Positions 52,345-60,815 of a DNA stretch of 64,000 nucleotides are shown here, one piece after another. The notes under the pieces are model-generated. The model did not search any database, was not told the DNA's origin, and was given only the letters and a program-made list of their open reading frames with translations. Position 1 is the stretch's first letter; each line of letters starts with the position of its first letter. A program made the translations under genes and the position numbers. Origin of the DNA: Mucilaginibacter sp. SMC90 (GTDB taxonomy: Bacteria; Bacteroidota; Bacteroidia; Sphingobacteriales; Sphingobacteriaceae); contig NZ_CP094527.1 in assembly GCF_022811725.1 (NCBI RefSeq), forward strand, positions 1,426,001-1,490,000, in the 5' to 3' direction.

Positions 52345-52968
52345 ATGGCAAGGATAAAAGTCCCAAGAAAGAGCACCGCAATTGACATGACCGCTATGTG
52401 CGACGTGGCGTTCCTGCTGCTTACTTTCTTTATATTAACTGCAAAAGTAAAAACCGAAGACCCGGTACCTATTGATATACCAAAGTCTTCAATCCAGCAG
52501 CCGGTACCTGAATCTGATTTTGCTACAATATCTGTAGGTGCTCAAAAAGCATTCTTCGGTGTTGAAGGTGTTGATATCCGCAAGGAAACGTTGAACCAAA
52601 TGGGTACAATTTATCACATGACCTTTACTCCTGAAGAGCAAACCAGGTTCTCTACCATTACTTCATTTGGTGTGCCAATGGGTTCATTAAAGCAATTTAT
52701 TGCTTTAACCGCTGATCAGCAAAAGAAATTTGCTCAGCCGGGTATACCTCGTGATTCTGTATCAGGTGAATTAACTAACTGGATACGTCAGGCCCGTATA
52801 GCTACCAAAGCTTTACATAACAAGGAGCTTCGCTTAGCTATCAAAGGTGATAGCAAAGAAGAGTATCCTGTTATCAGGGATGTTATCGATATTTTGCAAA
52901 AGCAAAAAGTTAACAAGTTTAGTTTAATTACGGATTTAGGTAGTGCCGGTGGTGCTGCTAAAAAATAA
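52345..52968 (+). CDS. exbD: ExbD-family biopolymer transport protein, first copy
   Basis: A 207-residue single-pass inner-membrane protein. STAIDMTAMCDVAFLLLTFFI contains the conserved membrane Asp that takes part in proton transfer. The periplasmic domain is longer than in classical ExbD, with an insertion of about 60 residues (VGAQKAFFGVEGVDIRKETL, GVPMGSLKQFIALTADQQKK) before the usual end KGDSKEEYPVIRDVIDILQK. It lies 89 bases after exbB and six bases before the second ExbD gene. Confidence 0.92.
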   Translation: MARIKVPRKSTAIDMTAMCDVAFLLLTFFILTAKVKTEDPVPIDIPKSSIQQPVPESDFATISVGAQKAFFGVEGVDIRKETLNQMGTIYHMTFTPEEQTRFSTITSFGVPMGSLKQFIALTADQQKKFAQPGIPRDSVSGELTNWIRQARIATKALHNKELRLAIKGDSKEEYPVIRDVIDILQKQKVNKFSLITDLGSAGGAAKK

Positions 52969-52974
52969 AAGATC

Positions 52975-53520
52975 ATGGCAGAATTAGATACCTCCGGGGG
53001 AGGCAAACACAAAGGCGGGAAGGTTCGCAGTAAAAAGCAGTCAACCCGTGTAGATTTAACCGCGATGGTGGATCTGGCTTTCTTGTTGATCACCTTCTTC
53101 ATCATGACCACTACGCTTGCGAAAGCAAAAGCGATGGATTTGGCCATGCCTGATAAGGATGAGAAAACAAAAGACCAGATGGATATTGCCGCTTCACGTT
53201 CAATGACCATTTTATTGGGCAGCGACGACAAATTGGAGTGGTATATCGGCGAACCAGGAAAATCTGCGCCAACAATTGATAATTTCAGCCCGGATGGGTT
53301 ACGTAAAACGTTAATTGAAAAAAGTAAAGAAGTACAACAAAAAACAGGCAAATATATGTTTGTTGTGATAAAGCCAAGCGATAAATCAAAGTACAAAAAC
53401 ATGGTTAGCACGCTTGACGAAATCAACATTGCCAATATTCAAAGTTATGGTATTGTTGGTATCACACCAGCAGAAGTAGAGTTGCTTAAAAAAGACGGCT
53501 TGTACAACGATAATAAATAG
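52975..53520 (+). CDS. exbD: ExbD-family biopolymer transport protein, second copy
   Basis: A 181-residue paralogue of the preceding gene. A Gly/Lys-rich N-terminus precedes STRVDLTAMVDLAFLLITFF with the proton-path Asp. The periplasmic domain carries LLGSDDKLEWYIGEPGKSAP and the C-terminal MVSTLDEINIANIQSYGIVG. Two different ExbD proteins beside one ExbB is typical of Bacteroidota, presumably giving a hetero-oligomer with different contacts to TonB. Confidence 0.93.
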   Translation: MAELDTSGGGKHKGGKVRSKKQSTRVDLTAMVDLAFLLITFFIMTTTLAKAKAMDLAMPDKDEKTKDQMDIAASRSMTILLGSDDKLEWYIGEPGKSAPTIDNFSPDGLRKTLIEKSKEVQQKTGKYMFVVIKPSDKSKYKNMVSTLDEINIANIQSYGIVGITPAEVELLKKDGLYNDNK

Positions 53521-53560
53521 TATTAAATAACGTTATTAATTTCCATTAAAGCCTTAACAG

Positions 53561-54391
53561 ATGTTAGGATCAAAATTAGACATACTAAAGCAGGAATGGA
53601 TCGACGTTGTTTTTAGTAATCGTAACAAGGCCTATGGCGCTTACGAACTAAGAAAAGATAATTCAAAAAATACAAGCAAGGCTTTAATTATTGCAATTGT
53701 ATTGTTTGTGTTTATCGTTTCTTTGCCTACTATCATCAACAAGATCAAAGGTCTTATCCCAGAGAAAGACCAAAAGGTGAAGATAACAGACGTGGTTCTG
53801 TTACCTCCGCCACCGGTTGACCAAACAAAGAAACCACCTCCGCCGCCACCTGAACCACCAAAACCAAAGGTTGACCAGGTGCGTTTCCCTCCTCCGGTTG
53901 TAAAACCAGATAACGAGGTTAAGGAGAAAGATCCGCCAACAGTAAAAGAACTTGCTGTGGCCGATCCAGGTCAGAAAGATCAAAAGGGTGACCCTAACGC
54001 CGACATCAGAATTGATGAGCCGGTAGGTAACTCTGACGTTAAACAAGTTGTGGAAGCCGATCCTAACCAGATCTTTACTTCAGTTGAGCAAGTTCCAGAA
54101 TTTGCCGGTGGTTTAGAGAAATTTGGAGCGTACCTGAGCAAAAACATCAGGTATCCGGCTGTAGCACGTGAAAACAATACTCAGGGCCGCGTAATTTGTA
54201 CATTCGTTGTGGAAAAAGATGGTTCCTTAACCGACATCAAAGTTGTTAGGGGTATCGGCAGCGGTTGCGACGAAGAAGCCGTACGTGTATTGAAAAACTC
54301 ACCAAAATGGAAACCTGGTATACAAAACGGTCGTCCGGTTCGTGTACAGTACAGCGTTCCAATCAGCTTTACTTTAGCATCTGAAGAATAA
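53561..54391 (+). CDS. tonB: TonB energy transducer
   Basis: A 276-residue protein with one N-terminal helix (ALIIAIVLFVFIVSLPTII), a Pro-rich periplasmic spacer (PPPPVDQTKKPPPPPPEPP) and the C-terminal TonB domain (about 190-276: VEQVPEFAGGLEKFGAYLSK, NNTQGRVICTFVVEKDGSLT, SPKWKPGIQNGRPVRVQYSV). The N-terminal KQEWIDVVFSNRNKAYGAYE is typical of Bacteroidota TonB. It transmits proton-motive energy from ExbBD to outer-membrane receptors. Confidence 0.95.
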   Translation: MLGSKLDILKQEWIDVVFSNRNKAYGAYELRKDNSKNTSKALIIAIVLFVFIVSLPTIINKIKGLIPEKDQKVKITDVVLLPPPPVDQTKKPPPPPPEPPKPKVDQVRFPPPVVKPDNEVKEKDPPTVKELAVADPGQKDQKGDPNADIRIDEPVGNSDVKQVVEADPNQIFTSVEQVPEFAGGLEKFGAYLSKNIRYPAVARENNTQGRVICTFVVEKDGSLTDIKVVRGIGSGCDEEAVRVLKNSPKWKPGIQNGRPVRVQYSVPISFTLASEE

Positions 54392-54394
54392 GTA

Positions 54395-54625
54395 ATGCCA
54401 TTTAATTACGATAAAAAGCAAAAATCGCCCAAAAGGCGGTTTTTGCTTATTTTAGGAACCGCTGCATTCATTTGCTTTGTGGTTTTAGGTCTGATGATCA
54501 TGTTCTGGGAAGCACTTCCCTTACAGATGCAACATTATCAACGTTTACTTTTCGGCGGTTTTATTATAGTTTACGCGGTTTTAAGGTTTTCAAGATTGTT
54601 TAAAAAGGATCAATATGAAGATTAA
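54395..54625 (+). CDS. small two-helix membrane protein of the tonB cluster
   Basis: A 76-residue protein with a basic N-terminus (YDKKQKSPKRR) and two membrane helices (FLLILGTAAFICFVVLGLMI, LLFGGFIIVYAVLRF). It begins three bases after tonB and its 3' end overlaps the next gene by 11 bases, so translation is coupled. I know no function; such a small gene is usual at this place in Sphingobacteria-type tonB clusters. Confidence 0.8.
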   Translation: MPFNYDKKQKSPKRRFLLILGTAAFICFVVLGLMIMFWEALPLQMQHYQRLLFGGFIIVYAVLRFSRLFKKDQYED

Positions 54626-55541
54626 TTTTAAGGTTGCTTATGTATCGATTTTAGTTGTTTCCATAGCCGGTTTACAGGCATGCAAGCAAAAGCAAGTAAA
54701 ATCCGTACCAACCGATAGCTTCAATGCCGGAAGGGCAACTTTTGTAGCCGATGAATCGTTTTCGCCTATAGTAGCACAGGAAGAGTATGTTTACAGAAGC
54801 CGGTACCCCAACGCCGATCCTGTATTTGTTTACAAAACAGAAAACCAGGCTGTAAATATGTTGTTAAATGACAGTGTAAGGGTTGCCGTATTATCACGTG
54901 ATCTGGATACTGCAGAGCGTAATATAATTACCCGTCGCTCGTTAAGTGTTGAGGTTGTTCCTTTTGCGGTAGATGCCATTACTTTAATTGTTAATAACGC
55001 ATCAAATGATACTACCATTACCGTAGCTCAATTAAAAAAGGAACTTAATGGGCAGGGTAGTGGAAATAAAACTATCGTTTTTGATAACCCCAATTCAAGT
55101 TTGGTAAGGTATTTGAAGGATTTCTCTGGTAATAAAGAGTTTAAACAGAAAAACATTTACGCTCTTAAATCGAATATTGAAGTTATTAAATACGTTAGCG
55201 AACATCCGGATGCACTTGGGATTATCGGCTTTAGCTGGTTAAATAACCCCGAAAAGAGCTATGCCGGTTACGTTGATAAGGTGAAGATTGTAGGTGTTAA
55301 AGACGAAGGCAATAAACAGTATGCCAACGAATATTTTAAACCTTCTCAAGAATCACTTGTCTTAAAACAGTACCCGTTAAGCAGGGGATTGTATATGGTT
55401 AATTGCTCGAGCAAAACTGGCTTAGCAGCCGGATTTGTCACCTTTTTAGCCAGTGATGTAGGGCAGCGGATAATATTAAAATCGGGTTTGTTACCTGATT
55501 CTATCCCGCCAAGAGAGATAAATTTAAAAAGTAAACTATAA
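54615..55541 (+). CDS. PstS-like substrate-binding lipoprotein
   Basis: A 308-residue lipoprotein (lipobox GLQAC, then KQKQ). The fold is that of phosphate-binding PstS proteins: FVADESFSPIVAQEEYVYRS, VPFAVDAITLIVNNAS, FDNPNSSLVRYLKDFSGNKE, YVSEHPDALGIIGFSWLNNP and PLSRGLYMVNCSSKTGLAAG. No ABC transporter genes are nearby, so it is not an ordinary uptake component. Its place next to tonB suggests a role with the TonB system or in phosphate sensing; this is inference. Confidence 0.85.
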   Translation: MKINFKVAYVSILVVSIAGLQACKQKQVKSVPTDSFNAGRATFVADESFSPIVAQEEYVYRSRYPNADPVFVYKTENQAVNMLLNDSVRVAVLSRDLDTAERNIITRRSLSVEVVPFAVDAITLIVNNASNDTTITVAQLKKELNGQGSGNKTIVFDNPNSSLVRYLKDFSGNKEFKQKNIYALKSNIEVIKYVSEHPDALGIIGFSWLNNPEKSYAGYVDKVKIVGVKDEGNKQYANEYFKPSQESLVLKQYPLSRGLYMVNCSSKTGLAAGFVTFLASDVGQRIILKSGLLPDSIPPREINLKSKL

Positions 55542-55551
55542 CTAAATAAAG

Positions 55552-57246
55552 ATGAAAATGATCAGTAAAATAGCTAAGGCTTCATTAGGACTGGTATTTT
55601 TAGGTTCATCATCAGTTTTTGCGCAAAGTCTTGCCGACGCCAAAAAAGCTATTGACGCCGAACAATATCAGAAAGCAGAGTCGATGCTCAAAACGCTTAC
55701 TACAACTCAGCCAACTAAAGACGAAAATTTCTTTTATCTGGGTTGGGTGTACATTAAACAGGACTATTCTGACTCGGCGAAAGTCGTTTTCAATAAGGGG
55801 ATTGCTGCAAATCCAAAATCAGCATTAAACTATGCAGGTTTAGGTGCTGTTGCCCGTTTAGATAAGGATAATGCCGGTGTTACAACTAATTTTAACCAGG
55901 CTGTTTCTTTAGCCGGTAAGGATGTAAAACCTTACACTTATGTGGGTTTATCTTATTTACTGCCTACAACTTCTGATAAGAAAGTAGCGCCTGCTGATGC
56001 AGATGCTGCAATTGCAGTACTTACTAAAGGAAAAGCTATTAATGCAAAAGACGTTGATTTGCTTATTGCATTAGGTGATGCTTACCGTTCTGTATTAAAA
56101 AGCAATGAAGCTTATTCAAACTATTCTGACGCTTCTACGATTGATCCTAAAAACCCTGCTGCTAAAGTTGCAACAGGCGTATTGTATAAGTTTGCAAACA
56201 ACTTTGAAGGTTCTGAGCAGCAATATAAAGACGCTTTGGCTATCAACGCAAACTATGGCCCTGCTTACCGCGAATGGGCTGAAACGGATTTACGCTGGTC
56301 ATTAACTGATCCTAAAATGGCTTCAGCTAAAATTAAAGAGGCTGTTGATCATTACAAACAATACCTGAGCTTAACTGATCAGTCGGTAGAGTCTCAAATG
56401 CGTTATGCCGACTTCCTGATCCTTGCAGGCGATTACAAAACCTTACAGCAGGTTGCAACTGATCTTTCAAAATCAGCAAGCACCAATGCAAGGGTTTATC
56501 GTTATCTGGCTTATGCCGCTTACGAAAACAAAGATTATCCTGCAGGTTTAACTGCAATTAATACCTGGTTCCAGAAAGCCGATCCAAAACGTATCATCCC
56601 TCGCGATTATTTATACCAAGGCCGCTTGCAGATGGCTTCGGGTCAGGATTCGGTAGGTATTAATACCCTGAAAAAAGCTTTAGAGCTTGACAGTACCCAA
56701 ACTGACGTTTACGGTGAAATTGCTAAAGCTTTATATCACCAGAAAAAATACGAGCAGGCAGGTGATGCTTACCGCCAGGTTACTTTAAAAGCCGGTCATA
56801 ACGTAAAACTTACCGACTATTTTTACGAAGGTATCAGCTATTATTTTGGTTATGACGAAAAGAAACCAAATGCTGATTCATTGCTTGTAAGGGCCGATTC
56901 AGCGTTTAGCTATGTAAACCAAAAAAGCCCAACCACAGCTGATGGTTACCTTTACCGTGCTTATGTTAACGATATGAAAGAAAAAGATCGTAACAACATT
57001 AACGGTTATGCCAAGCCATTTTATGAAAAATATATTGAGCTTGTAAATGCTAAAGGTGCACCAGACGATAAAACTAAGAAGAGCCTTGCAAACGCTTATG
57101 TTTACTTAGGTACTTACTATGAGTTTAAAGAAAAGGATGATGCTAAAGCAACTGAAAACTTCACCAAAGCAAGGGAAAATGACCCTACCAATAAACAAGC
57201 TGTAGCCTTTTTCCAACGCAAGGGCGGAGCCGGTAAAAGCAAATAA
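55552..57246 (+). CDS. exported tetratricopeptide-repeat protein
   Basis: A 564-residue protein with a signal peptide ending at SVFAQ. Roughly twelve TPR units follow (ENFFYLGWVYIKQDYSDSAK, ALNYAGLGAVARLDKDNA, AYREWAETDLRWSLTDPK, YVYLGTYYEFKEKDDAKATE). It is the last gene of the exbB-tonB operon, 10 bases after the PstS-like gene, and closed by a terminator. It probably scaffolds protein-protein contacts in the periplasm; partner unknown. Confidence 0.9.
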   Translation: MKMISKIAKASLGLVFLGSSSVFAQSLADAKKAIDAEQYQKAESMLKTLTTTQPTKDENFFYLGWVYIKQDYSDSAKVVFNKGIAANPKSALNYAGLGAVARLDKDNAGVTTNFNQAVSLAGKDVKPYTYVGLSYLLPTTSDKKVAPADADAAIAVLTKGKAINAKDVDLLIALGDAYRSVLKSNEAYSNYSDASTIDPKNPAAKVATGVLYKFANNFEGSEQQYKDALAINANYGPAYREWAETDLRWSLTDPKMASAKIKEAVDHYKQYLSLTDQSVESQMRYADFLILAGDYKTLQQVATDLSKSASTNARVYRYLAYAAYENKDYPAGLTAINTWFQKADPKRIIPRDYLYQGRLQMASGQDSVGINTLKKALELDSTQTDVYGEIAKALYHQKKYEQAGDAYRQVTLKAGHNVKLTDYFYEGISYYFGYDEKKPNADSLLVRADSAFSYVNQKSPTTADGYLYRAYVNDMKEKDRNNINGYAKPFYEKYIELVNAKGAPDDKTKKSLANAYVYLGTYYEFKEKDDAKATENFTKARENDPTNKQAVAFFQRKGGAGKSK

Positions 57247-57267
57247 CATTATATCTTAACAGATATG

Positions 57268-57297
57268 AAAGGCCCCTTGAAAAAGGGGCCTTTTTTT
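57268..57297 (+). terminator. intrinsic terminator of the exbB-tonB operon
   Basis: AAAGGCCCCTT pairs with AAGGGGCCTTT across a short A-rich loop, followed by a run of seven T. It separates the tonB cluster from the nuo operon. Confidence 0.92.
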
Positions 57298-57425
57298 GTT
57301 TGCCCTATTTAAGTAATTGATTTATTAAGGCAATTTGTTATCAAGATTGGTAATGAATTGCAGAAATGATTAATAACCTTATAAATCGCACTTTTTTATT
57401 ATTAAGGCATTAGTATATTTGCAGC

Positions 57426-57797
57426 ATGGAAGCACAAAGTTTACCGGTTAATTATTTACCCATCATATTTCAAATGTTGGTGGCTTTAGGGTTTGTGGTA
57501 ACAACAATGTTTGTAACACATAAGATTGGGCCCAAAAGAAAAACAAAAGACAAGCTGACCCCATTTGAGTCGGGTATTGAGGTGGTGGGTAATGCGCGTA
57601 CACCTATCTCCATTAAATACTTTCTTGTCGCCATCTTGTTTGTGCTGTTTGATGTGGAAGTGATCTTCATGTATCCATGGGCTGTAAATTTTAAGGCTTT
57701 AGGTACTACCGGTCTTATTGAAATGTTCATTTTCATGGCTACACTTTTGCTGGGTTTTATCTACGTAATAAAAAAAGGCGCTTTAGATTGGGATTAA
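57426..57797 (+). CDS. nuoA: NADH-quinone oxidoreductase subunit A
   Basis: A 123-residue membrane subunit of complex I with three helices. Typical blocks are LTPFESGIEVVGNARTPISI (the conserved loop with PFESG) and KYFLVAILFVLFDVEVIFMY. It is the first gene of the nuo operon. TATATTTG at 57414-57421 resembles a -7 box but lies four bases before the ATG, so it would give a leaderless message; nuoB has its own candidate box. Confidence 0.95.
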   Translation: MEAQSLPVNYLPIIFQMLVALGFVVTTMFVTHKIGPKRKTKDKLTPFESGIEVVGNARTPISIKYFLVAILFVLFDVEVIFMYPWAVNFKALGTTGLIEMFIFMATLLLGFIYVIKKGALDWD

Positions 57798-57862
57798 ATT
57801 TAGATTGATTCTAAATATACCCCCTGTACGCCTATAGTGTACATTTTACATCGTTATTATTG

Positions 57863-57870
57863 TAAATTTG
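57863..57870 (+). promoter_or_regulatory. candidate internal promoter before nuoB
   Basis: TAAATTTG matches TAnnTTTG and lies 52 bases before the nuoB start. Just downstream TATCCAC/GTGGATA (57878-57896) forms a small hairpin or operator. The gap between nuoA and nuoB is 124 bases, unusually long for this operon. Confidence 0.5.
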
Positions 57871-57921
57871 CTCCCATTATCCACATTTAGTGGATAGTGG
57901 TTTCTCTATCAATTTAGTTCA

Positions 57922-58464
57922 ATGAGTGATATTCAATTAGTTGATGCCCCTGCCGGAGTTGAAGGCGCTGGGTTTTTTGCTACCTCGCTTGATAAAGTAA
58001 TAGGTATAGCACGCTCAAATTCATTATGGCCTTTACCTTTTGCCACTTCATGCTGCGGTATCGAGTTTATGGCAACCATGGCATCTCACTATGATCTTTC
58101 GCGTTTTGGTGCTGAGCGTTTGAGCTTTTCACCACGTCAGGCCGATTTATTAATGGTTATGGGCACAATAGCCAAAAAAATGGCTCCTGTGCTTCGCCAG
58201 GTATATCTGCAAATGGCCGAGCCCCGTTGGGTAATGGCTGTTGGCGCATGTGCATCAAGCGGTGGTATATTTGATACCTACTCCGTTTTGCAAGGTATTG
58301 ACGAGGTTATCCCTGTAGATGTTTATGTACCGGGCTGCCCGCCAAGGCCTGAAGCCATTATTGATGGTTTTATGAATATTCAGGAACTGGTAAAAACAGA
58401 ATCGCTGCGCCGCAGAAACGAGCCTAAATACCAGGAGTTATTAGCTAAATACGGGATTCAATAA
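57922..58464 (+). CDS. nuoB: NADH-quinone oxidoreductase subunit B
   Basis: A 180-residue peripheral subunit that holds the terminal iron-sulfur cluster N2 of complex I. The ligands lie in [12 protein letters not shown] (two adjacent Cys), [10 protein letters not shown] and VPGCPPRPE, all intact. Its last base overlaps the nuoC start (stop at 58462-58464, ATG at 58464). Confidence 0.97.
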   Translation: MSDIQLVDAPAGVEGAGFFATSLDKVIGIARSNSLWPLPFATSCCGIEFMATMASHYDLSRFGAERLSFSPRQADLLMVMGTIAKKMAPVLRQVYLQMAEPRWVMAVGACASSGGIFDTYSVLQGIDEVIPVDVYVPGCPPRPEAIIDGFMNIQELVKTESLRRRNEPKYQELLAKYGIQ

Positions 58465-58967
58465 TGGCTGTTATACCCAACGAAGACATAATAAAGGCAA
58501 TAGGCGATAAGTTTGCCGATTTAGTGACCGTTATTGGCGAACCTTATGGTTTGTTAACAGTTGAAACCGGTCGCGAACAGATCATCGATCTGCTTACCTT
58601 TTTGAAAACAGATCCGGCGTTTAAATTTACTTTTTTAACAGATATTACCGGCATTCATTATCCTGAGCAGGAAAAGCAAACAGGTGTTATTTATCACCTG
58701 CATAGCTTGACTACAAACACACGGATCAGGATCAAAGTATTCCTGACCGATGGTGATGTACATATACCAACTGCTACTGTGCTTTGGGATGGCGCTAACT
58801 GGATGGAACGCGAAACTTATGACTTTTTCGGAGTAATATTTGATGGTCATCCTGATCTTCGCCGTATTTTAAATGTTGACGACATGACTGCTTTCCCAAT
58901 GCGCAAGGAGTTTCCGTTGGAAGATCCTAATCGTGTTGACAAGAAAGATTTCTATTTCGGAAGATAG
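58464..58967 (+). CDS. nuoC: NADH-quinone oxidoreductase subunit C
   Basis: A 167-residue hydrophilic subunit of the complex I arm. It shows the C-terminal family block WDGANWMERETYDFFGVIFD GHPDLRRIL and FPMRKEFPLED. NuoC and NuoD are separate here, unlike the NuoCD fusion of enterobacteria. It overlaps nuoB by one base. Confidence 0.95.
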   Translation: MAVIPNEDIIKAIGDKFADLVTVIGEPYGLLTVETGREQIIDLLTFLKTDPAFKFTFLTDITGIHYPEQEKQTGVIYHLHSLTTNTRIRIKVFLTDGDVHIPTATVLWDGANWMERETYDFFGVIFDGHPDLRRILNVDDMTAFPMRKEFPLEDPNRVDKKDFYFGR

Positions 58968-59083
58968 TATATTATAGAATCAAGAAATTGGAATAAAGAA
59001 ACAAGAATTTGGGAGTTAGAAGCAGGTACAAGTCTTATCTTGATTCCTGACTTCCTGATTCCTGACTCTAATTAACGATACTG

Positions 59084-60295
59084 ATGCAAAATCATCCTGT
59101 ATATACAGATAACGATCCGCAAAGCGAGCTTTCAACCCTAAACCTGGGCCCAACACACCCTGCAACCCACGGTGTGTTCCAAAACGTGCTTCAGCTTGAT
59201 GGCGAGCGTATTGTTAGCGGTGTATCAACCATTGGTTATATCCACCGCGCATTTGAAAAAATTGCCGAACACAGGCCATTTTACCAGATCACCCCACTTA
59301 CCGACCGTTTAAACTATTGCTCGTCGCCTATTAACAATATGGGATGGCACATGACGGTTGAAAAACTTTTAAATATCCAAACGCCGAAACGTGTAGATTA
59401 TCTGCGTGTAATTGTAATGGAACTTGCCCGTATTGCTGATCACATTGTTTGTAACGGTGTATTAGGTGTTGATACAGGCGCTTTTACAGGCTTCCTTTAT
59501 ATGATGGAGCAGCGTGAGGCTATTTATGAAATATATGAAGAGGTTTGCGGCTCGCGTCTTACAACTAACATTGGCCGTATAGGTGGTTTTGAGCGTAATT
59601 TCAATAGCCGTGCCTTTGATAAATTGCGCGCGTTTTTAAAGAACTACCCTAAAACTCTTAAAGAGTTTGAAGGCTTGTTTAACCGTAACAGGATCTTCGT
59701 TGACCGTACCCGTGATGTAGCTGCCGTGACTGCTGAGACTGCTTTGAGCTACAGCTGGACAGGCCCGCTTTTGCGTGCTGCAGGTGTGGATTATGATGTA
59801 AGGGCTATGAACCCATATTCATCATACGAGGATTTTGAATTTGAAGTGCCAGTTGGCGACAATGGCGATGTTTACAGCCGCTTTTTGGTTCGCAACGAAG
59901 AAATGTGGCAAAGCTTAAGGATTATTGAGCAGGCATTGGCCAAGCTTGATAAAGAGCCAAGCGACATTTTCCATGCCGATGTTCCTGAATTTTACCTGCC
60001 TCCAAAAGAGGAAGTATATAATAACATGGAAGCTTTGATCTATCACTTTAAAATTGTGATGGGCGAAATTCCAACCCCAACTACCGAGGTTTATCATTCG
60101 GTTGAAGGTGCTAACGGTGAACTTGGTTTTTACCTGGTTAACGACGGTGGCCGTTCGCCATACCGTTTGCATTTCCGCAGGCCAAGCTTCATCAACTACC
60201 AGATGTATGCGCCAATGAGCCGTGGTATGTTATTATCAGATGCTATTATTAACATGAGTAGTTTAAACGTTATAGCCGGAGAGTTAGATGCTTAG
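59084..60295 (+). CDS. nuoD: NADH-quinone oxidoreductase subunit D
   Basis: A 403-residue subunit forming much of the quinone-binding cavity. Hallmarks: LNLGPTHPATHGVFQNVLQL, GYIHRAFEKIAEHR, MGWHMTVEKLL and the C-terminal LSDAIINMSSLNVIAGELDA. It follows a 116-base gap that has imperfect direct repeats (CTTGATTCCTGACTTCCTGA) with a possible inverted partner upstream. The 3' end overlaps nuoE by eight bases. Confidence 0.96.
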   Translation: MQNHPVYTDNDPQSELSTLNLGPTHPATHGVFQNVLQLDGERIVSGVSTIGYIHRAFEKIAEHRPFYQITPLTDRLNYCSSPINNMGWHMTVEKLLNIQTPKRVDYLRVIVMELARIADHIVCNGVLGVDTGAFTGFLYMMEQREAIYEIYEEVCGSRLTTNIGRIGGFERNFNSRAFDKLRAFLKNYPKTLKEFEGLFNRNRIFVDRTRDVAAVTAETALSYSWTGPLLRAAGVDYDVRAMNPYSSYEDFEFEVPVGDNGDVYSRFLVRNEEMWQSLRIIEQALAKLDKEPSDIFHADVPEFYLPPKEEVYNNMEALIYHFKIVMGEIPTPTTEVYHSVEGANGELGFYLVNDGGRSPYRLHFRRPSFINYQMYAPMSRGMLLSDAIINMSSLNVIAGELDA

Positions 60296-60812
60296 AGTTG
60301 ACGAAGCTCAGGAACCGGTTGAATTTTCGCCGGTACTGATCAGCAAATTTGATGAAATAGTTAGCCGTTATCCGCAGGGAAAACAAAAATCGGGCTTATT
60401 GCCAATCCTTCACCTGGTACAGGCCGAATTTGGTTGGGTAAGCGCGCCTGCAATGGATAAGGTTGCCGAATATTTGAGCATATTACCTATCGAGGTGTAT
60501 GAGGTTGCTACATTTTATACCATGTACTTTTTACGCCCGCAGGGCAAGTACGTACTGGAAGTTTGCCGCACAAGTGGTTGCTGCCTGGTAGGTGCCGAAA
60601 AGATCATGGATCATATTGAGGAAACCCTTGGCGTAAAAGAAGGTGAAGTTACTCCCGACGGCTTATTTAGCTGGAGAGGGGTGGAGTGCCTTGCTGCCTG
60701 TGGTTTTGGCCCGGTATTACAGATTGGCCCTGAATATACTTTTTATGAAAACCTGACCAATGAATCGGTAGATAAGTTGATCAGCGATTTAAAAGCGAAA
60801 GCTAAGAATTAA
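60288..60812 (+). CDS. nuoE: NADH-quinone oxidoreductase subunit E
   Basis: A 174-residue thioredoxin-like subunit with a [2Fe-2S] cluster. The cluster cysteines are in CRTSGCC and the later ECLAACGFGP. It works with NuoF in the NADH-oxidising module and overlaps nuoD by eight bases; nuoF begins three bases after its stop. Confidence 0.95.
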   Translation: MLRVDEAQEPVEFSPVLISKFDEIVSRYPQGKQKSGLLPILHLVQAEFGWVSAPAMDKVAEYLSILPIEVYEVATFYTMYFLRPQGKYVLEVCRTSGCCLVGAEKIMDHIEETLGVKEGEVTPDGLFSWRGVECLAACGFGPVLQIGPEYTFYENLTNESVDKLISDLKAKAKN

Positions 60813-60815
60813 ATT

